Source: [Streptosporangium] indianense (lineage in GTDB: Bacteria; Actinomycetota; Actinomycetes; Streptomycetales; Streptomycetaceae). Taken from it: a stretch of 64,000 bases of DNA. This document shows, piece by piece, positions 25,173 through 36,429 of the stretch. The DNA is taken from positions 20,291 through 84,290 of the forward strand of contig NZ_JAKEIO010000016.1 in the NCBI RefSeq assembly GCF_021474405.1, in the 5' to 3' direction. Both the position numbers and the translations under genes were made by a program. Numbering within the stretch: position 1 is the first letter of the stretch; the number at the start of each line of letters is the position of its first letter. The notes under the pieces are model-generated. The model was not told the DNA's origin. It made no database searches and worked only from the letters and a program-made list of their open reading frames with translations.

Positions 25173-25994
25173 ATGGGATTCGCAGACCAGCGCTTCAACG
25201 TCAACCTGTCGATCCTCTTCACGGAGCTCCCCCTCCTGGAGCGCCCCGCGGCCGCCGCCGCGGCGGGCTTCACCGCGGTCGAGCTGTGGTGGCCCTGGGT
25301 CGACTCACCCGTCCCCGAGCGGTCCCGGCTCGACGCCCTCAAGCGCGCGATCGAGGACGCCGGCGTCAGGCTCACCGGCCTGAACTTCTACGCCGGACAG
25401 CTCCCGGGCCCGGACCGCGGCGCCCTGTCGGTCCCCGGCGAGGAGTCGGAGCGGTTCCGCGCCAACATCGACGTGACCGCCGACTTCGCCGCCTCCCTGG
25501 GCTGCACGGCGCTCAACGCCCTGTACGGCAACCGCGTCGAGGGCGTGGACCCAGCCGAGCAGGACGCGCTCGCGCTGGAGAACCTGGCCCTGGCGGCCCG
25601 GGCCGCCGACCGGATCGGCGCGATCCTGCTGATCGAGGCGTTGAACAAGCCCGAGTCGCCGCTGTACCCGCTGGTGTCCGCGCCCGCCGCCGTCGAGGTC
25701 GTCGACAAGGTCAACGAGGCGACGGGGCTCGGCAACGCACGCTTCCTCATGGACCTCTACCACCTGTCGATGAACGGCGAGGACCTGCCGGCGGTGATCG
25801 AGCGGTTCGCGGCTGCGACCGGGCACGTCCAGATCGCCGACAACCCGGGCCGCGGCGCGCCCGGCACGGGCTCGCTGCCCCTCGAAGACCTCCTCGACCA
25901 GCTGAACAAGGCGGGTTACGACGGCTGGGTCGGCCTCGAGTACAAGCCGGGCGACCGCCCGAGCGCCGAGGCCTTCGGCTGGCTGTCCCGCTGA
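25173..25994 (+). CDS. hyi: Hydroxypyruvate isomerase
   Basis: A 273-residue TIM-barrel protein of the xylose-isomerase-like superfamily. FNVNLSILFTELPLLERP starts the barrel, GFTAVELWWPW and LLIEALNKPES carry metal ligands, and FLMDLYHLSMNGED and GHVQIADNPGRGAPGTG near 215 are typical of Hyi. It interconverts hydroxypyruvate and tartronate semialdehyde, the branch beside GlxR. The ATG starts MGFADQRFNVNLS. The gap to glxR is 24 bases, so the two form an operon under paired operator-like sites. Confidence 0.92.
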   Translation: MGFADQRFNVNLSILFTELPLLERPAAAAAAGFTAVELWWPWVDSPVPERSRLDALKRAIEDAGVRLTGLNFYAGQLPGPDRGALSVPGEESERFRANIDVTADFAASLGCTALNALYGNRVEGVDPAEQDALALENLALAARAADRIGAILLIEALNKPESPLYPLVSAPAAVEVVDKVNEATGLGNARFLMDLYHLSMNGEDLPAVIERFAAATGHVQIADNPGRGAPGTGSLPLEDLLDQLNKAGYDGWVGLEYKPGDRPSAEAFGWLSR

Positions 25995-26018
25995 CCCCGT
26001 ACCCGAAAGGCACCCATC

Positions 26019-26909
26019 ATGAGCACACTCCCCAAGGTCGCCTGGATCGGACTCGGCATCATGGGCTCCCCCATGTCCGAGAACCTGATCAAGGCGGGTT
26101 ACCAGGTCACCGGCTACACACTGGAGCAGGACAAGCTGGACCGCCTGGCCGCCGCCGGTGGCACCGCGGCCGGCTCGATCGCCGAGGCCGTCGAGGACGC
26201 CGACGTCGTCATCACGATGGTCCCGGCCTCCCCGCAGGTCGAGGCGATCGCCTACGGCCCCGACGGCATCCTGGAGAACGCGCGGTCCGGCGCGCTGCTG
26301 ATCGACATGTCCTCGATCACCCCGCAGACCTCGGTCGACCTGGCGAAGGCGGCGGTCGACCAGGGCATCCGCGTCCTGGACGCCCCGGTGTCCGGCGGCG
26401 AGGCCGGTGCGATCGAGGCCGTGCTGTCGATCATGGTGGGCGGTGAGCAGGCGGACTTCGCCGAGGCCGAGCCGATCTTCCAGGCGCTCGGCAAGACCGT
26501 CGTGCTGTGCGGTCCGCACGGCTCCGGCCAGACCGTGAAGGCCGCCAACCAGCTGATCGTCGCCGTGAACATCCAGGCGTGCGCCGAGGCAGTGGTCTTC
26601 CTGGAGAAGTCCGGCGTGGACCTGAAGGCCGCCCTGGACGTCCTGGGCGGCGGACTCGCCGGCTCGACCGTGCTGACCCGCAAGAAGGACAACTTCCTCG
26701 GCCGGGACTTCAAGCCGGGCTTCCGGATCGACCTGCACCACAAGGACATGGGCATCGTCACCGACGCCGCCCGCAACGTCGGCGCGGCCCTGCCGGTCGG
26801 TGCCGTGGTCGCCCAGCTGGTCGCGAGCCTGCGTGCGCAGGGCGACGGCGGCCTGGATCACTCGGCGCTGCTGCGGGCCGTGGAGCGGCTCTCCGGCGCC
26901 CGGCTCTGA
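26019..26909 (+). CDS. glxR: 2-hydroxy-3-oxopropionate (tartronate semialdehyde) reductase
   Basis: A 296-residue beta-hydroxyacid dehydrogenase. The N-terminal NAD(P)-binding GLGIMGSPMSENLIKAGY near 8, the substrate motif DAPVSGGEAGA near 121, the catalytic Lys in SGQTVKAANQL near 171 and the late HKDMGIVTDAA mark the family. It reduces tartronate semialdehyde, made by Gcl, to D-glycerate. GAAAGG lies upstream of the ATG. Second gene of the hyi operon. Confidence 0.93.
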   Translation: MSTLPKVAWIGLGIMGSPMSENLIKAGYQVTGYTLEQDKLDRLAAAGGTAAGSIAEAVEDADVVITMVPASPQVEAIAYGPDGILENARSGALLIDMSSITPQTSVDLAKAAVDQGIRVLDAPVSGGEAGAIEAVLSIMVGGEQADFAEAEPIFQALGKTVVLCGPHGSGQTVKAANQLIVAVNIQACAEAVVFLEKSGVDLKAALDVLGGGLAGSTVLTRKKDNFLGRDFKPGFRIDLHHKDMGIVTDAARNVGAALPVGAVVAQLVASLRAQGDGGLDHSALLRAVERLSGARL

Positions 26910-27027
26910 CCCTCCGCAGACCCTCGTGACCCGGGGGTCCCCCGATCCCCGGGCGGCGCCGCCGCTGACACCTGTCCTGTCGCGCCCAAAGCGGCGGCGC
27001 CGCCCGGAACCAGCCATGCCCACTGCT

Positions 27028-27094
27028 TCAACAAACTGTTGACGCTCCGCTCGCCCCGACCCTAGGCTCCACAAAGCGGAAAACTGTTTCCGCT
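27028..27094 (+). promoter_or_regulatory. Catalase promoter with two palindromes
   Basis: TTGACG (27039-27044), 18 bases and TAGGCT (27063-27068). Palindrome TCAACA-AAC-TGTTGA (27028-27042) overlaps the -35 box and is the exact inverse of the uricase-operon site. A second, AGCGGAAA-ACTG-TTTCCGCT (27075-27094), covers the expected start point. Confidence 0.8.
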
Positions 27095-27117
27095 GCCCTC
27101 TCGTACGGAAGGTCACG

Positions 27118-28575
27118 ATGTCGCAGCGCGTGCTCACCACCGAGTCCGGCGCCCCCGTCGCCGACAACCAGAACTCCGCCACCGCCGGTGTCGGCGGCCC
27201 GCTCCTGCTCCAGGACCAGCATCTGCTGGAGAAGCTGGCGCGCTTCAACCGTGAGCGCATCCCGGAGCGCGTGGTGCACGCCCGCGGCTCGGGTGCCTAC
27301 GGCCACTTCGAAGTGACCGACGACGTCACGGACTTCACCCACGCCGACTTCCTCAGCGAGGTCGGCCGGCGCACCGAGGTGTTCGTGCGCTTCTCGACCG
27401 TGGCCGACTCGCTCGGCGGCGCGGACGCGGTGCGCGACCCCCGCGGCTTCGCGGTGAAGTTCTACACCGGGGAAGGCAATTACGACCTCGTCGGGAACAA
27501 CACCCCGGTGTTCTTCATCAAGGACCCGGTCAAGTTCCCCGACTTCATCCACTCCCAGAAGCGCGATCCGTTCACGGGCCGTCAGGAGCCGGACAACGTC
27601 TGGGACTTCTGGGCGCACTCCCCCGAGGCCACGCACCAGGTGACCTGGCTGATGGGCGACCGCGGCATCCCGGCCTCGTACCGGCACATGAACGGCTACG
27701 GCTCGCACACCTACCAGTGGACCAACAGCCGGGGCGAGGCCTTCTTCGTCAAGTACCACTTCAAGACCAACCAGGGCATCCGCTCCCTGAGCAGCGAGCA
27801 GGCCGCCGAGATCGCGGGCAAGGACCCCGACTCGCACCAGACGGACCTGCTCCAGGCGATCGAGCGGGGTGTGCACCCGTCCTGGACGCTCCACGTGCAG
27901 CTGATGCCGGCGGCGGAGGCGGCGGACTACCGCTTCAACCCGTTCGACCTGACCAAGGTGTGGCCGCACGCGGACTACCCGCTCCGGCGCGTGGGCCGGC
28001 TCGTGCTGGACCGCAACCCGGACAACGTCTTCGCTGAGGTCGAGCAGGCCGCGTTCTCCCCGAACAACTTCGTGCCGGGCATCGGTCCCTCGCCCGACAA
28101 GATGCTCCAGGGCCGGCTGTTCGCCTACGCGGACGCCCACCGCTACCGCCTGGGCGTCAACCACACGCTGCTGGCCGTCAACGCGCCGAAGGCCACGACC
28201 GCGCGGAACTACGGCAGGGACGGCCTCATGGCGTCCAACCCGCAGGGCCGGTACGCCAAGAACTACGAGCCGAACTCCTACGACGGCCCCGTCGAGACCG
28301 GCCGCCCGCTGTCGGCGCCGCTGGCGGTCTCCGGCCACACCGGCACCCATGAGGCGCCCGCGCACACCAAGGACGACGACTTCTTCCAGGCGGGCGAGCT
28401 GTACCGGCTGATGTCCGCCGAGGAGCGGTCCCGTCTGGTCGCGAACATCGCGGGGGGCCTGTCCCGGGTCTCCCGCGACGACGTGATCGAGAAGAACCTC
28501 GCGCACTTCCACGCCGCCGACCCCGAGTACGGGCGGCGCGTGGAGGAGGCGGTCCACGCCCTGCGCGAGGACTGA
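27118..28575 (+). CDS. Monofunctional heme catalase (clade 3 size)
   Basis: A 485-residue small-subunit catalase. The active-site signature [18 protein letters not shown] holds the distal His at about 54, DNTP-like [12 protein letters not shown] and [16 protein letters not shown] follow, and the heme-ligand signature [17 protein letters not shown] carries the proximal Tyr. It breaks down H2O2 in the cytoplasm. Its place beside the urate and glyoxylate genes, and the palindrome shared with the uricase operon, suggest it handles uricase-derived peroxide. Start ATG after GAAGGTCACG. Confidence 0.95.
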   Translation: MSQRVLTTESGAPVADNQNSATAGVGGPLLLQDQHLLEKLARFNRERIPERVVHARGSGAYGHFEVTDDVTDFTHADFLSEVGRRTEVFVRFSTVADSLGGADAVRDPRGFAVKFYTGEGNYDLVGNNTPVFFIKDPVKFPDFIHSQKRDPFTGRQEPDNVWDFWAHSPEATHQVTWLMGDRGIPASYRHMNGYGSHTYQWTNSRGEAFFVKYHFKTNQGIRSLSSEQAAEIAGKDPDSHQTDLLQAIERGVHPSWTLHVQLMPAAEAADYRFNPFDLTKVWPHADYPLRRVGRLVLDRNPDNVFAEVEQAAFSPNNFVPGIGPSPDKMLQGRLFAYADAHRYRLGVNHTLLAVNAPKATTARNYGRDGLMASNPQGRYAKNYEPNSYDGPVETGRPLSAPLAVSGHTGTHEAPAHTKDDDFFQAGELYRLMSAEERSRLVANIAGGLSRVSRDDVIEKNLAHFHAADPEYGRRVEEAVHALRED

Positions 28576-28584
28576 ACTCCCTGA

Positions 28585-28643
28585 CCGTGTCCGACCGCCC
28601 GGGGAGACCCGGATGAGGGGTGGTCCCCCGGGCACGGACACGG
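28585..28643 (+). terminator. Catalase terminator, nested hairpin
   Basis: Outer stem CCGTGTCCG (28585-28593) with CGGACACGG (28635-28643), and an inner stem GCCCGGGGA with TCCCCCGGGC (one bulge). It begins 10 bases after the catalase stop. The remaining 240 bases up to the next gene hold nothing I recognise. Confidence 0.75.
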
Positions 28644-28884
28644 CCAGGGCGCGGACCGCGGCGGCGTGCGAGCCAGTGCGGTGGTGAAGGGCCCGGACCG
28701 GCTTCTCGACCTGAGGGAAGCCGGCCCCGGAGCCCGTCGCACCCGCCGCGGTCCCAGCACCACCCATCCCTCTCCCCCGACACCGTCCGGCGGCGCGAAC
28801 GTCCTGTCGCGCCCAGCCTCGCACCGCCGGGCGGCCCAGCCCTCCCAGGGTGCGGAACCGTCCCGTTCGCAGCAGCCTGAAGGC

Positions 28885-29121
28885 ATGGCACCTCCCACCG
28901 AGCAACCGCACGTCGTGGTCCACGCTCCCGCCCTGGACGGCTCCCGCCGGGTCACCCTGGGCGAGGAGCCGCTGGGCGTCGCCACCCACACGGACGACGT
29001 CGCCGAGATCCTGCGCCTGGCCGACCTGTACGTCACCGACGTCGCGGAGAGCGACCTCGTCGAGTGGCAGGGCGGCGGGCCGGACGACTGGCCGGGGCTG
29101 TCGGAGCACCACGAGGCGTGA
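28885..29121 (+). CDS. Small acidic hypothetical protein
   Basis: A 78-residue protein with coherent alpha-beta character (VTLGEEPLGVATHTDDVAEI then LRLADLYVTDVAESDLVEW) and many Asp/Glu. No signal peptide or known motif. The ATG has only GAAGG nearby as a ribosome site. It reads as a genuine actinobacterial small protein because codon third positions stay GC-rich across it, but I do not recognise a function. Confidence 0.6.
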   Translation: MAPPTEQPHVVVHAPALDGSRRVTLGEEPLGVATHTDDVAEILRLADLYVTDVAESDLVEWQGGGPDDWPGLSEHHEA

Positions 29122-29342
29122 GTGCGTCTACAGCACCGGTCGTACAGCCCGTACGGCACCCTCACCTTCACCTCTGAACCCGGCCCCGGGGGCTTCAACC
29201 GCCCCCGGGGCCGGGCACATTCCCGTCACAGGGCCCTTCGGCACGGGGGGCGGCGGGCCCGGTACGGGGGTGAAGCCACGAGCGACGGTACGGCGGCCCG
29301 GCCGGAGCCGCACGAGATCCCACTGCCGACATCCGCCTCGCG

Positions 29343-29558
29343 GTGGCCCTCATACGGCTGCTGCTGGTCGCCCCGCACGGCGAGGCGGCCCTGCGCCTGC
29401 TGATGCCCCGCTTCGCACTGCGGACGGGCCTGATCCGCCGGGCGGACGTGGGCGGAGCGACCCTCCTCAAGGATTCGCCGCGCGGCAGAAACCGCGGGGG
29501 CGGGGGTCACCACTACTGCGGTACCGGCGGGGGTGGCTGCGGTGGCAGCGGAAGCTGA
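29343..29558 (+). pseudogene. Possible remnant of a Gly/Cys-tailed (TIGR04222-like) membrane protein
   Basis: A 71-residue frame ends GGGGHHYCGTGGGGCGGSGS, the kind of glycine- and cysteine-rich tail found at the end of TIGR04222-type proteins, with a basic stretch SPRGRNR before it. The upstream helical part of that family is missing; only AVALIRLLLVAPHGEAALRL precedes. It could be a decayed C-terminus or a small unrelated gene. No good ribosome site precedes the GTG. Confidence 0.35.
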
Positions 29559-29700
29559 CCCCGTGCGCGCGTGAGCGGCCTGGCGCGGGGAGGCGGTCCG
29601 GGCGGCGCCCGAGCGGTGCGTGCGGGGGCGGTCATGCGCGAGGACGCGACCCGGTAGGCACGTACCAGCAGGGGAGCGGCCCGCCCTCACGCACACGCCG

Positions 29701-29737
29701 GAGGGGCGGCCCGGCCACGATGGACGGGCCGCCCCTC
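29701..29737 (-). terminator. Terminator of gcl
   Basis: Perfect 13-bp stem, GAGGGGCGGCCCG with CGGGCCGCCCCTC, and an 11-base loop, 14 bases after the gcl stop on the minus strand. Confidence 0.88.
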
Positions 29738-29751
29738 TGCTGCCCTGTGCG

Positions 29752-31536
<1,785 letters not shown>

Positions 31537-31594
31537 CGAGTACTCCTGCTTCGGCTGTCGGATTCGCACTCCCGTCGCGCCCCGCGGTGAGCTC

Positions 31595-31662
31595 TTCCGT
31601 ATTGCGGAGATTGTTTTCTACGATCTGGAATTAATGTAGGTGGGGCGGGCGAAGGGCGTCAA
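31595..31662 (-). promoter_or_regulatory. gcl promoter with two operator-like sites
   Basis: On the minus strand TTGACG (31657-31662), 18 bases and TACATT (31633-31638). Two sites follow at the start point: 31616-31630 (minus strand TTCCAGATCGTAGAA) and 31595-31609 (minus strand CTCCGCAATACGGAA), centres 21 bp apart, the same layout as at hyi. Confidence 0.75.
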
Positions 31663-31744
31663 GAGACGGAAAGCGCCGGACAGGGCGGGGCCGGAGGGAG
31701 CACGATGGGCCCGCCGTCCCGATACGACACGGTTCTGGAGTGCC

Positions 31745-32494
31745 ATGGCCGAGACCGCCTCGGTGCGCTGCCCGGCCTGCCGCCGCGAGCACCGCTACAC
31801 GACACCGGCGTACCCGTGCGTGTGCGGCGCACCGGTCGCCCCGCGCCTGGACCGGGGCGGCGCGGCGACGCCCGTCTCGCACCGGGTCTGGCAGGACGAC
31901 TGGGTGGCGGTGCGGTGCGCCTCGTGCGGGCGGCGCGGTGAATGGCCGCGCCCGGAGGTGGGGTGCGCGTGCGGGGTGGTGCTGCGGGTGGCGGTGGTGG
32001 AGGACGGGGAGAGTGCCGCCGACGGTGACGGCACGCCCGGTGCGGAGGTCGCGCCGGCCCCGGAGACCGACACGGTCCGGCCCGCCGCCCCGGCCGCGCG
32101 GCCCCCTTTCCCCTCCGTCACGATCCGTACGGCGCGCGACGCCGTCACGGCCACCGCCCTGTACCTGCGCTGGCTCGGCTACCGGGGTGTCCGCAGGGCC
32201 GACCAGCGTCCGCCCTCCGGCATAGGTCTGGCCGCCCGCGGTGTCGTCGCGCAGGTGGACCCGGCCGTACGCCCGGCGACCCTGCGGGACGTCGAGTGCC
32301 TGTGGCTCACGGCCATGACGGAGTCCGTGGAGGGCGTCTACTTCTCCCTCGCCGGGTACGCGGACGACGCCCGGGCCCGCGCGGACGCCCTGGGCGTCGC
32401 CCTGTTCGTGCTCGACCTCACCGGCACACCGCGGCCGGTGAACGCCCCGGCCGACGCCCTGGCCGCATCCGGAACCGGGAACCGGGCCCCCTGA
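31745..32494 (+). CDS. Zinc-ribbon protein with degenerate Mrr-like nuclease domain
   Basis: A 249-residue protein. Two N-terminal zinc-ribbon-like motifs (CPACRREHRY...CVCG near 9-28 and CASCGRRGEW...CACG near 57-77) precede a Pro/Ala-rich linker. The C-terminal 115 residues look like an Mrr-type restriction endonuclease fold: ALYLRWLGYRGVRRAD, GVVAQVDP, YFSLAGYADDARARADALGV and ALFVLDL. The family's catalytic D...QxK is not intact: GIGL stands where an Asp is expected and QVD replaces QVK. It is probably a nucleic-acid-binding protein without cleavage. The ATG follows GGAG. Confidence 0.6.
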   Translation: MAETASVRCPACRREHRYTTPAYPCVCGAPVAPRLDRGGAATPVSHRVWQDDWVAVRCASCGRRGEWPRPEVGCACGVVLRVAVVEDGESAADGDGTPGAEVAPAPETDTVRPAAPAARPPFPSVTIRTARDAVTATALYLRWLGYRGVRRADQRPPSGIGLAARGVVAQVDPAVRPATLRDVECLWLTAMTESVEGVYFSLAGYADDARARADALGVALFVLDLTGTPRPVNAPADALAASGTGNRAP

Positions 32495-32510
32495 CCACGC
32501 CCGCGCCCCG

Positions 32511-32516
32511 CATACT
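32511..32516 (+). promoter_or_regulatory. -10 box of the GNAT gene, leaderless type
   Basis: CATACT ends six bases before the ATG at 32523, and no Shine-Dalgarno sequence lies between. No clear -35 box is seen. Confidence 0.4.
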
Positions 32517-32522
32517 CACCGC

Positions 32523-33029
32523 ATGCGCATCCGCCCCGCGACCCCGGCCGAACTCCCCGCCCTGCAGGACATCGAACGGGCCGCCGGTGCCCCCTTCCGC
32601 GACCTCGGCATGCCGGAGATCGCCGACGACGAACCGCCGACCGCGCACGTCCTGGAGCGCTACCGGCGGGCGGGCCGCTGCTGGGTCGCCGCCGACGGGC
32701 AGGACCTGCCGGTCGCCTACCTCCTGGCCGAACCCGTCGACGGCGCCCTGCACATCGAGCAGGTCTCGGTCCACCCGCGTGCCGCGCGCCAGGGCATCGG
32801 CCGCGCCCTGCTGGCCCACGCCGCCGACCGCGCCCGCGAGGAGGGCCTGACCGCCCTGACGCTGACCACCTTCACGGAGGTCCCGTGGAACGCCCCGTAC
32901 TACGCCCGCCTCGGATTCCGGCCCATGGCCGAGGCGGACCTCACGCCCGGCCTCCGCGAGATCCGCGCGGCGGAGGCGGCACACGGCCTGGACCTCTGGC
33001 CACGGGTGTGTATGCGTGCCTCGCTGTGA
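32523..33029 (+). CDS. GNAT-family N-acetyltransferase
   Basis: A 168-residue GNAT domain. MRIRPATPAELPALQDIE is the first strand and helix, HIEQVSVHPRAARQGIGRAL near 78-98 contains the acetyl-CoA pyrophosphate-binding Arg/Gln-X-X-Gly-X-Gly/Ala loop, and ALTLTTFTEVPWNAPYYARLGF near 118 is the typical C-terminal strand. It probably acetylates a small amine or protein N-terminus; the substrate is unknown. It converges on the acyl-CoA ligase genes. Confidence 0.87.
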   Translation: MRIRPATPAELPALQDIERAAGAPFRDLGMPEIADDEPPTAHVLERYRRAGRCWVAADGQDLPVAYLLAEPVDGALHIEQVSVHPRAARQGIGRALLAHAADRAREEGLTALTLTTFTEVPWNAPYYARLGFRPMAEADLTPGLREIRAAEAAHGLDLWPRVCMRASL

Positions 33030-33041
33030 CCGGCGCGCCGC

Positions 33042-34628
33042 TCAGCCGTCGGCGAACCTCTCGCGCAGCTCCACCTTGCGGACCTTCCCGGACACCGTCA
33101 TCGGGAAGGAGTCGAGGATCCGCAGCCGGGCCGGGACCTTGTAGTGCGCCAACTGCCCCTCGCAGAAGGCCCGGAGCTCCTCCAGCGTCGGCGGGTCGGC
33201 CGGGTCGCGGGCGATGACGCAGGCCAGGACCTCCTCGCCGTAGTGCTCGTGCGGGACGCCGACGACCTGGACGTCCTGGATCTTCGGGTGGCCGTAGAGG
33301 AACTCCTCGATCTCGCGGGGGTAGATGTTCTCCCCGCCCCGGATGATCATGTCCTTGATGCGGCCGACGATCTCGACGTAGCCGTCCTCGCGCATGACGG
33401 CGAGGTCGCCCGTGTGCATCCAGCGGCCCGCGTCGACGGACTCGGCGGTCTTCTCCGGCTCGTTCCAGTAGCCGAGCATCACGCTGTAGCCACGGGTGCA
33501 CAACTCCCCCGCGCTGCCGCGCGGTCGGGTGACGCCCGTCGCCGGGTCGACGACCTTGACCTCGATGTGCGGCAGGACCCGGCCGACCGTGCCGGTGCGG
33601 TGCTCCAGGTCGTCGTCCCTGCGGGTCTGCAGCGACACCGGGGACGTCTCGGTCATGCCGTAGCAGATGGACACCTCCGCCATGTGCATCTCCGCGACCA
33701 CCCGTTTCATCACCTCCACGGGGCAGGGCGAGCCCGCCATGATGCCGGTGCGCAGGGAGGAGAGGTCGTAGGAGGCGAAGTCGGGGAGGTTCAGCTCCGC
33801 GATGAACATGGTCGGGACGCCGTAGAGGGACGTGCAGCGCTCCTGCTGGACCGCGTCCAGGGTCGCCTTCGGGTCGAAGGAGGGGGCCGGGATGACCATG
33901 CAGGCGCCGTGCGAGGTGGCGGCCAGATTCCCCATGACCATGCCGAAGCAGTGGTAGAAGGGGACAGGGATGCAGATCCTGTCCTGCTCGGTGTAGGCGA
34001 TCGACTCACCCACGAAGAAGCCGTTGTTGAGGATGTTGTGGTGGGAGAGGGTCGCGCCCTTCGGGAAGCCCGTGGTGCCCGAGGTGTACTGGATGTTGAT
34101 CGGGTCGTCGCAGGAGAGCTCCTCGTACGTGGCGTCGGGGGTCGCCCTCGCGAGCAGCGCCTCCCAGCCCGGGTCACCGAAGTGGACCACCTCCCGCAAC
34201 TGCGGGATGCCGCCGCGGACCTGCTCGACCATCGCCCGGTAGTCGCTCGTCTTGTGGCTGAGGGAGGCGAACAGCAGGGACACGCCCGCCTGCTTCAGGA
34301 CGTACTCCACCTCGTGGGTGCGGTACGCCGGGTTGATGTTCACCATGATCGCGCCGATGCGGGCGGTGGCGTACTGGACGAGCACCCACTCGGGACAGTT
34401 GACCGCCCAGATGCCCACCCGGTCGCCCTTGGTGACGCCGCAGGCGTGCAGCGCGGAGGCGAGTTCGTCGACCGCCGCGCCGAACTCGGCGTACGTCCAG
34501 CGCCGTCCGGACGGCACGTCGACCAGGACCTCGCGGTCCGGCCAGGCCGCCACGGCCCGGTCCAGGTTGGCGCCGATGGTGTCCCCGAGCAGCGCCGTCG
34601 CGCCGGTGCCGTGGCTGTAGGAGTTCAC
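33042..34628 (-). CDS. AMP-binding acyl-CoA synthetase (FadD-like)
   Basis: A 528-residue adenylate-forming ligase. The phosphate loop [14 protein letters not shown] is near 184, [12 protein letters not shown] near 316, the hinge [22 protein letters not shown] near 405 and the catalytic C-terminal Lys in [13 protein letters not shown] near 512. It activates a fatty or related acid to its CoA ester. The GTG start overlaps the upstream ligase stop by four bases (GTGA), so the pair is co-translated. Chain-length preference is not predictable. Confidence 0.92.
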   Translation of the reverse strand: MNSYSHGTGATALLGDTIGANLDRAVAAWPDREVLVDVPSGRRWTYAEFGAAVDELASALHACGVTKGDRVGIWAVNCPEWVLVQYATARIGAIMVNINPAYRTHEVEYVLKQAGVSLLFASLSHKTSDYRAMVEQVRGGIPQLREVVHFGDPGWEALLARATPDATYEELSCDDPINIQYTSGTTGFPKGATLSHHNILNNGFFVGESIAYTEQDRICIPVPFYHCFGMVMGNLAATSHGACMVIPAPSFDPKATLDAVQQERCTSLYGVPTMFIAELNLPDFASYDLSSLRTGIMAGSPCPVEVMKRVVAEMHMAEVSICYGMTETSPVSLQTRRDDDLEHRTGTVGRVLPHIEVKVVDPATGVTRPRGSAGELCTRGYSVMLGYWNEPEKTAESVDAGRWMHTGDLAVMREDGYVEIVGRIKDMIIRGGENIYPREIEEFLYGHPKIQDVQVVGVPHEHYGEEVLACVIARDPADPPTLEELRAFCEGQLAHYKVPARLRILDSFPMTVSGKVRKVELRERFADG

Positions 34629-36304
34629 CGGAAGTCCTCCTCGCGGTACTCGGCGTCCGAGCCGGCCGCCGTGGCCTCACGCAGCTCGATCCGGCGGATC
34701 TTGCCGGAGACGGTCTTGGGCAGGTCGCCGAACTCCAGCCGGCGGATGCGCTTGTAGGGGGCCAGGGCCTCGCGGGAGTGCTCGAAGAGGACCTTGGCGG
34801 TGTCGGGGCCGGGCTGCCAGCCCTCGGCCAGCACGACGTACGCCTTGGGAACGGCCAGCCGCAGCTCGTCCGGGGCGGGCACGACCGCCGCCTCGGCGAC
34901 CGCCTCGTGCTCCAGCAGCGCGCTCTCCAGCTCGAACGGGCTGATCTTGTAGTCGGAGGCCTTGAAGACGTCGTCGCTGCGGCCGATGTACGTCAGATAC
35001 CCCTCGTCGTCCCTGGAAGCCACGTCGCCCGTGCGGTAGTAGCCGCCGGCCATCGCCTCGGCCGTGCGGTCGGCGTCGCCGTGGTAGCCGGTCATCAGGC
35101 CGACGGGGCGGTCGGACAGGTCCAGCGCGATCTCGCCCTCCGCCGCGCCCGGCGCGCCGGACACGGGATCGAGGAGTTCGACGCGGTAACCGGGGCTCGG
35201 CCGGCCCATCGAGCCGGTCTTGAGCGGCTGGCCGGGGCTGTTGGCGACCTGGACGGCCGTCTCGGTCTGGCCGAAACCATCGCGGATGGTGATGTTCCAG
35301 GCGCGGCGGACCTGCTCGATGACCTCCGGGTTGAGCGGCTCGCCGGCCGCGACGACCTCGCGGGGCGGGGTGCGCAGTTGCGTCAGGTCGGCCTGGATCA
35401 GCATGCGCCACACGGTGGGCGGGGCGCAGAAGGTGGTGACGCCCGCCCGGTCCATCTCGGTCATGAGACGGACGGCGTCGAAACGCGTGTAGTTGTGCAG
35501 GAAGACCGTCGCCTCGGCGTTCCACGGGGCGAACAGGTTGGACCAGGCGTGCTTGGCCCAGCCGGGTGAGGAGATGTTCAGGTGCACGTCGCCGGGTTGC
35601 AGCCCGATCCAGTACATGGTCGACAGATGGCCGATCGGGTAAGACGTGTGGGTGTGCTCGACGAGCTTGGGCCGGGCGGTGGTGCCCGAGGTGAAGTACA
35701 GCATCAGCGGGTCGTCGGCCCGGGTCGGGCCGTCGGGGGCGAAGTCCGCCGAGGCGCCGTGGGCGTCGTCCAGCGGCAGCCAGCCCGGCGGCACGGCACC
35801 GGCCTCGCCCGCGGCGATGCGGGTGTAGTCGCCGGGGACCTCGGCGAACTTGCCGGTGTCCGCCACGCGCGCGATGACGTGCCGCACCCGGCCGCGCTCG
35901 ACGCGGTCGCGCAGGTCGGCCGGGCCCAGCAACGGCGTGGCCGGGATGACCACCGCGCGCAGTTTCATCGCGGCGAGGGCGGTGATCCACAGTTCGGCCT
36001 GGTTGCCGAGCATGACGAGGATCCGGTCCTCGGCGCGCACGCCCTGCTCCCGCAGCCACGTGGCGAACTGCGCCGACCGCACCGACATCTCCGCGAAGGA
36101 CAGCCGGGTCTCGCCGCCGTCCTCCTCGACGAGGTGCAGGGCGGTGCGGGCGTTGCCGCCGGCGATCTCGTCGAACCAGTCGAGCGCCCAGTTGAAGTAC
36201 TCGGGGCGGGGCCAGCGGAAGCCCTCGTAGGCGGTCGGGTAGTCCTCGCGGTGTTCGAGCAGGAAATCCCGCGCGTCGCGGAACAGCTCCGTCGCCGATG
36301 TCAT
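34625..36304 (-). CDS. AMP-binding acyl-CoA synthetase (medium-chain/acetyl-CoA synthetase-like)
   Basis: A 559-residue ligase of a different subfamily from its neighbour. [20 protein letters not shown] near 38 is typical of ACSM/benzoate-type ligases. The phosphate loop [17 protein letters not shown] is near 215, GFGQTETAV near 360, and [13 protein letters not shown] with the catalytic Lys near 532. It probably activates a medium-chain or aromatic acid. The ATG follows GGAGGACAG. First gene of the ligase pair, divergent from a GAF-LuxR regulator that likely controls it. Confidence 0.9.
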   Translation of the reverse strand: MTSATELFRDARDFLLEHREDYPTAYEGFRWPRPEYFNWALDWFDEIAGGNARTALHLVEEDGGETRLSFAEMSVRSAQFATWLREQGVRAEDRILVMLGNQAELWITALAAMKLRAVVIPATPLLGPADLRDRVERGRVRHVIARVADTGKFAEVPGDYTRIAAGEAGAVPPGWLPLDDAHGASADFAPDGPTRADDPLMLYFTSGTTARPKLVEHTHTSYPIGHLSTMYWIGLQPGDVHLNISSPGWAKHAWSNLFAPWNAEATVFLHNYTRFDAVRLMTEMDRAGVTTFCAPPTVWRMLIQADLTQLRTPPREVVAAGEPLNPEVIEQVRRAWNITIRDGFGQTETAVQVANSPGQPLKTGSMGRPSPGYRVELLDPVSGAPGAAEGEIALDLSDRPVGLMTGYHGDADRTAEAMAGGYYRTGDVASRDDEGYLTYIGRSDDVFKASDYKISPFELESALLEHEAVAEAAVVPAPDELRLAVPKAYVVLAEGWQPGPDTAKVLFEHSREALAPYKRIRRLEFGDLPKTVSGKIRRIELREATAAGSDAEYREEDFR

Positions 36305-36376
36305 CTGTCCTCCTGGGTGCCGGACCATTGCCGGGCGGCTCTGAGCCATCGTGTAATCCGTGATGCAGGTCTCACT

Positions 36377-36393
36377 ACCCCCGAACGGGGGGT
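36377..36393. promoter_or_regulatory. C5-N4-G5 palindrome between the ligases and the LuxR regulator
   Basis: ACCCCC-GAAC-GGGGGGT, a near-perfect inverted repeat in the 125-base divergent gap. It is a candidate binding site for the adjacent LuxR-type regulator. Confidence 0.5.
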
Positions 36394-36429
36394 GCGCCCG
36401 CACAGGAGCCGTAGTGAAGGGGCGATCAG

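Noticed and set aside
25305..29112. Long minus-strand frames across hyi, glxR and catalase
   Set aside because: They are shadows of three confidently recognised plus-strand genes and have no family features.
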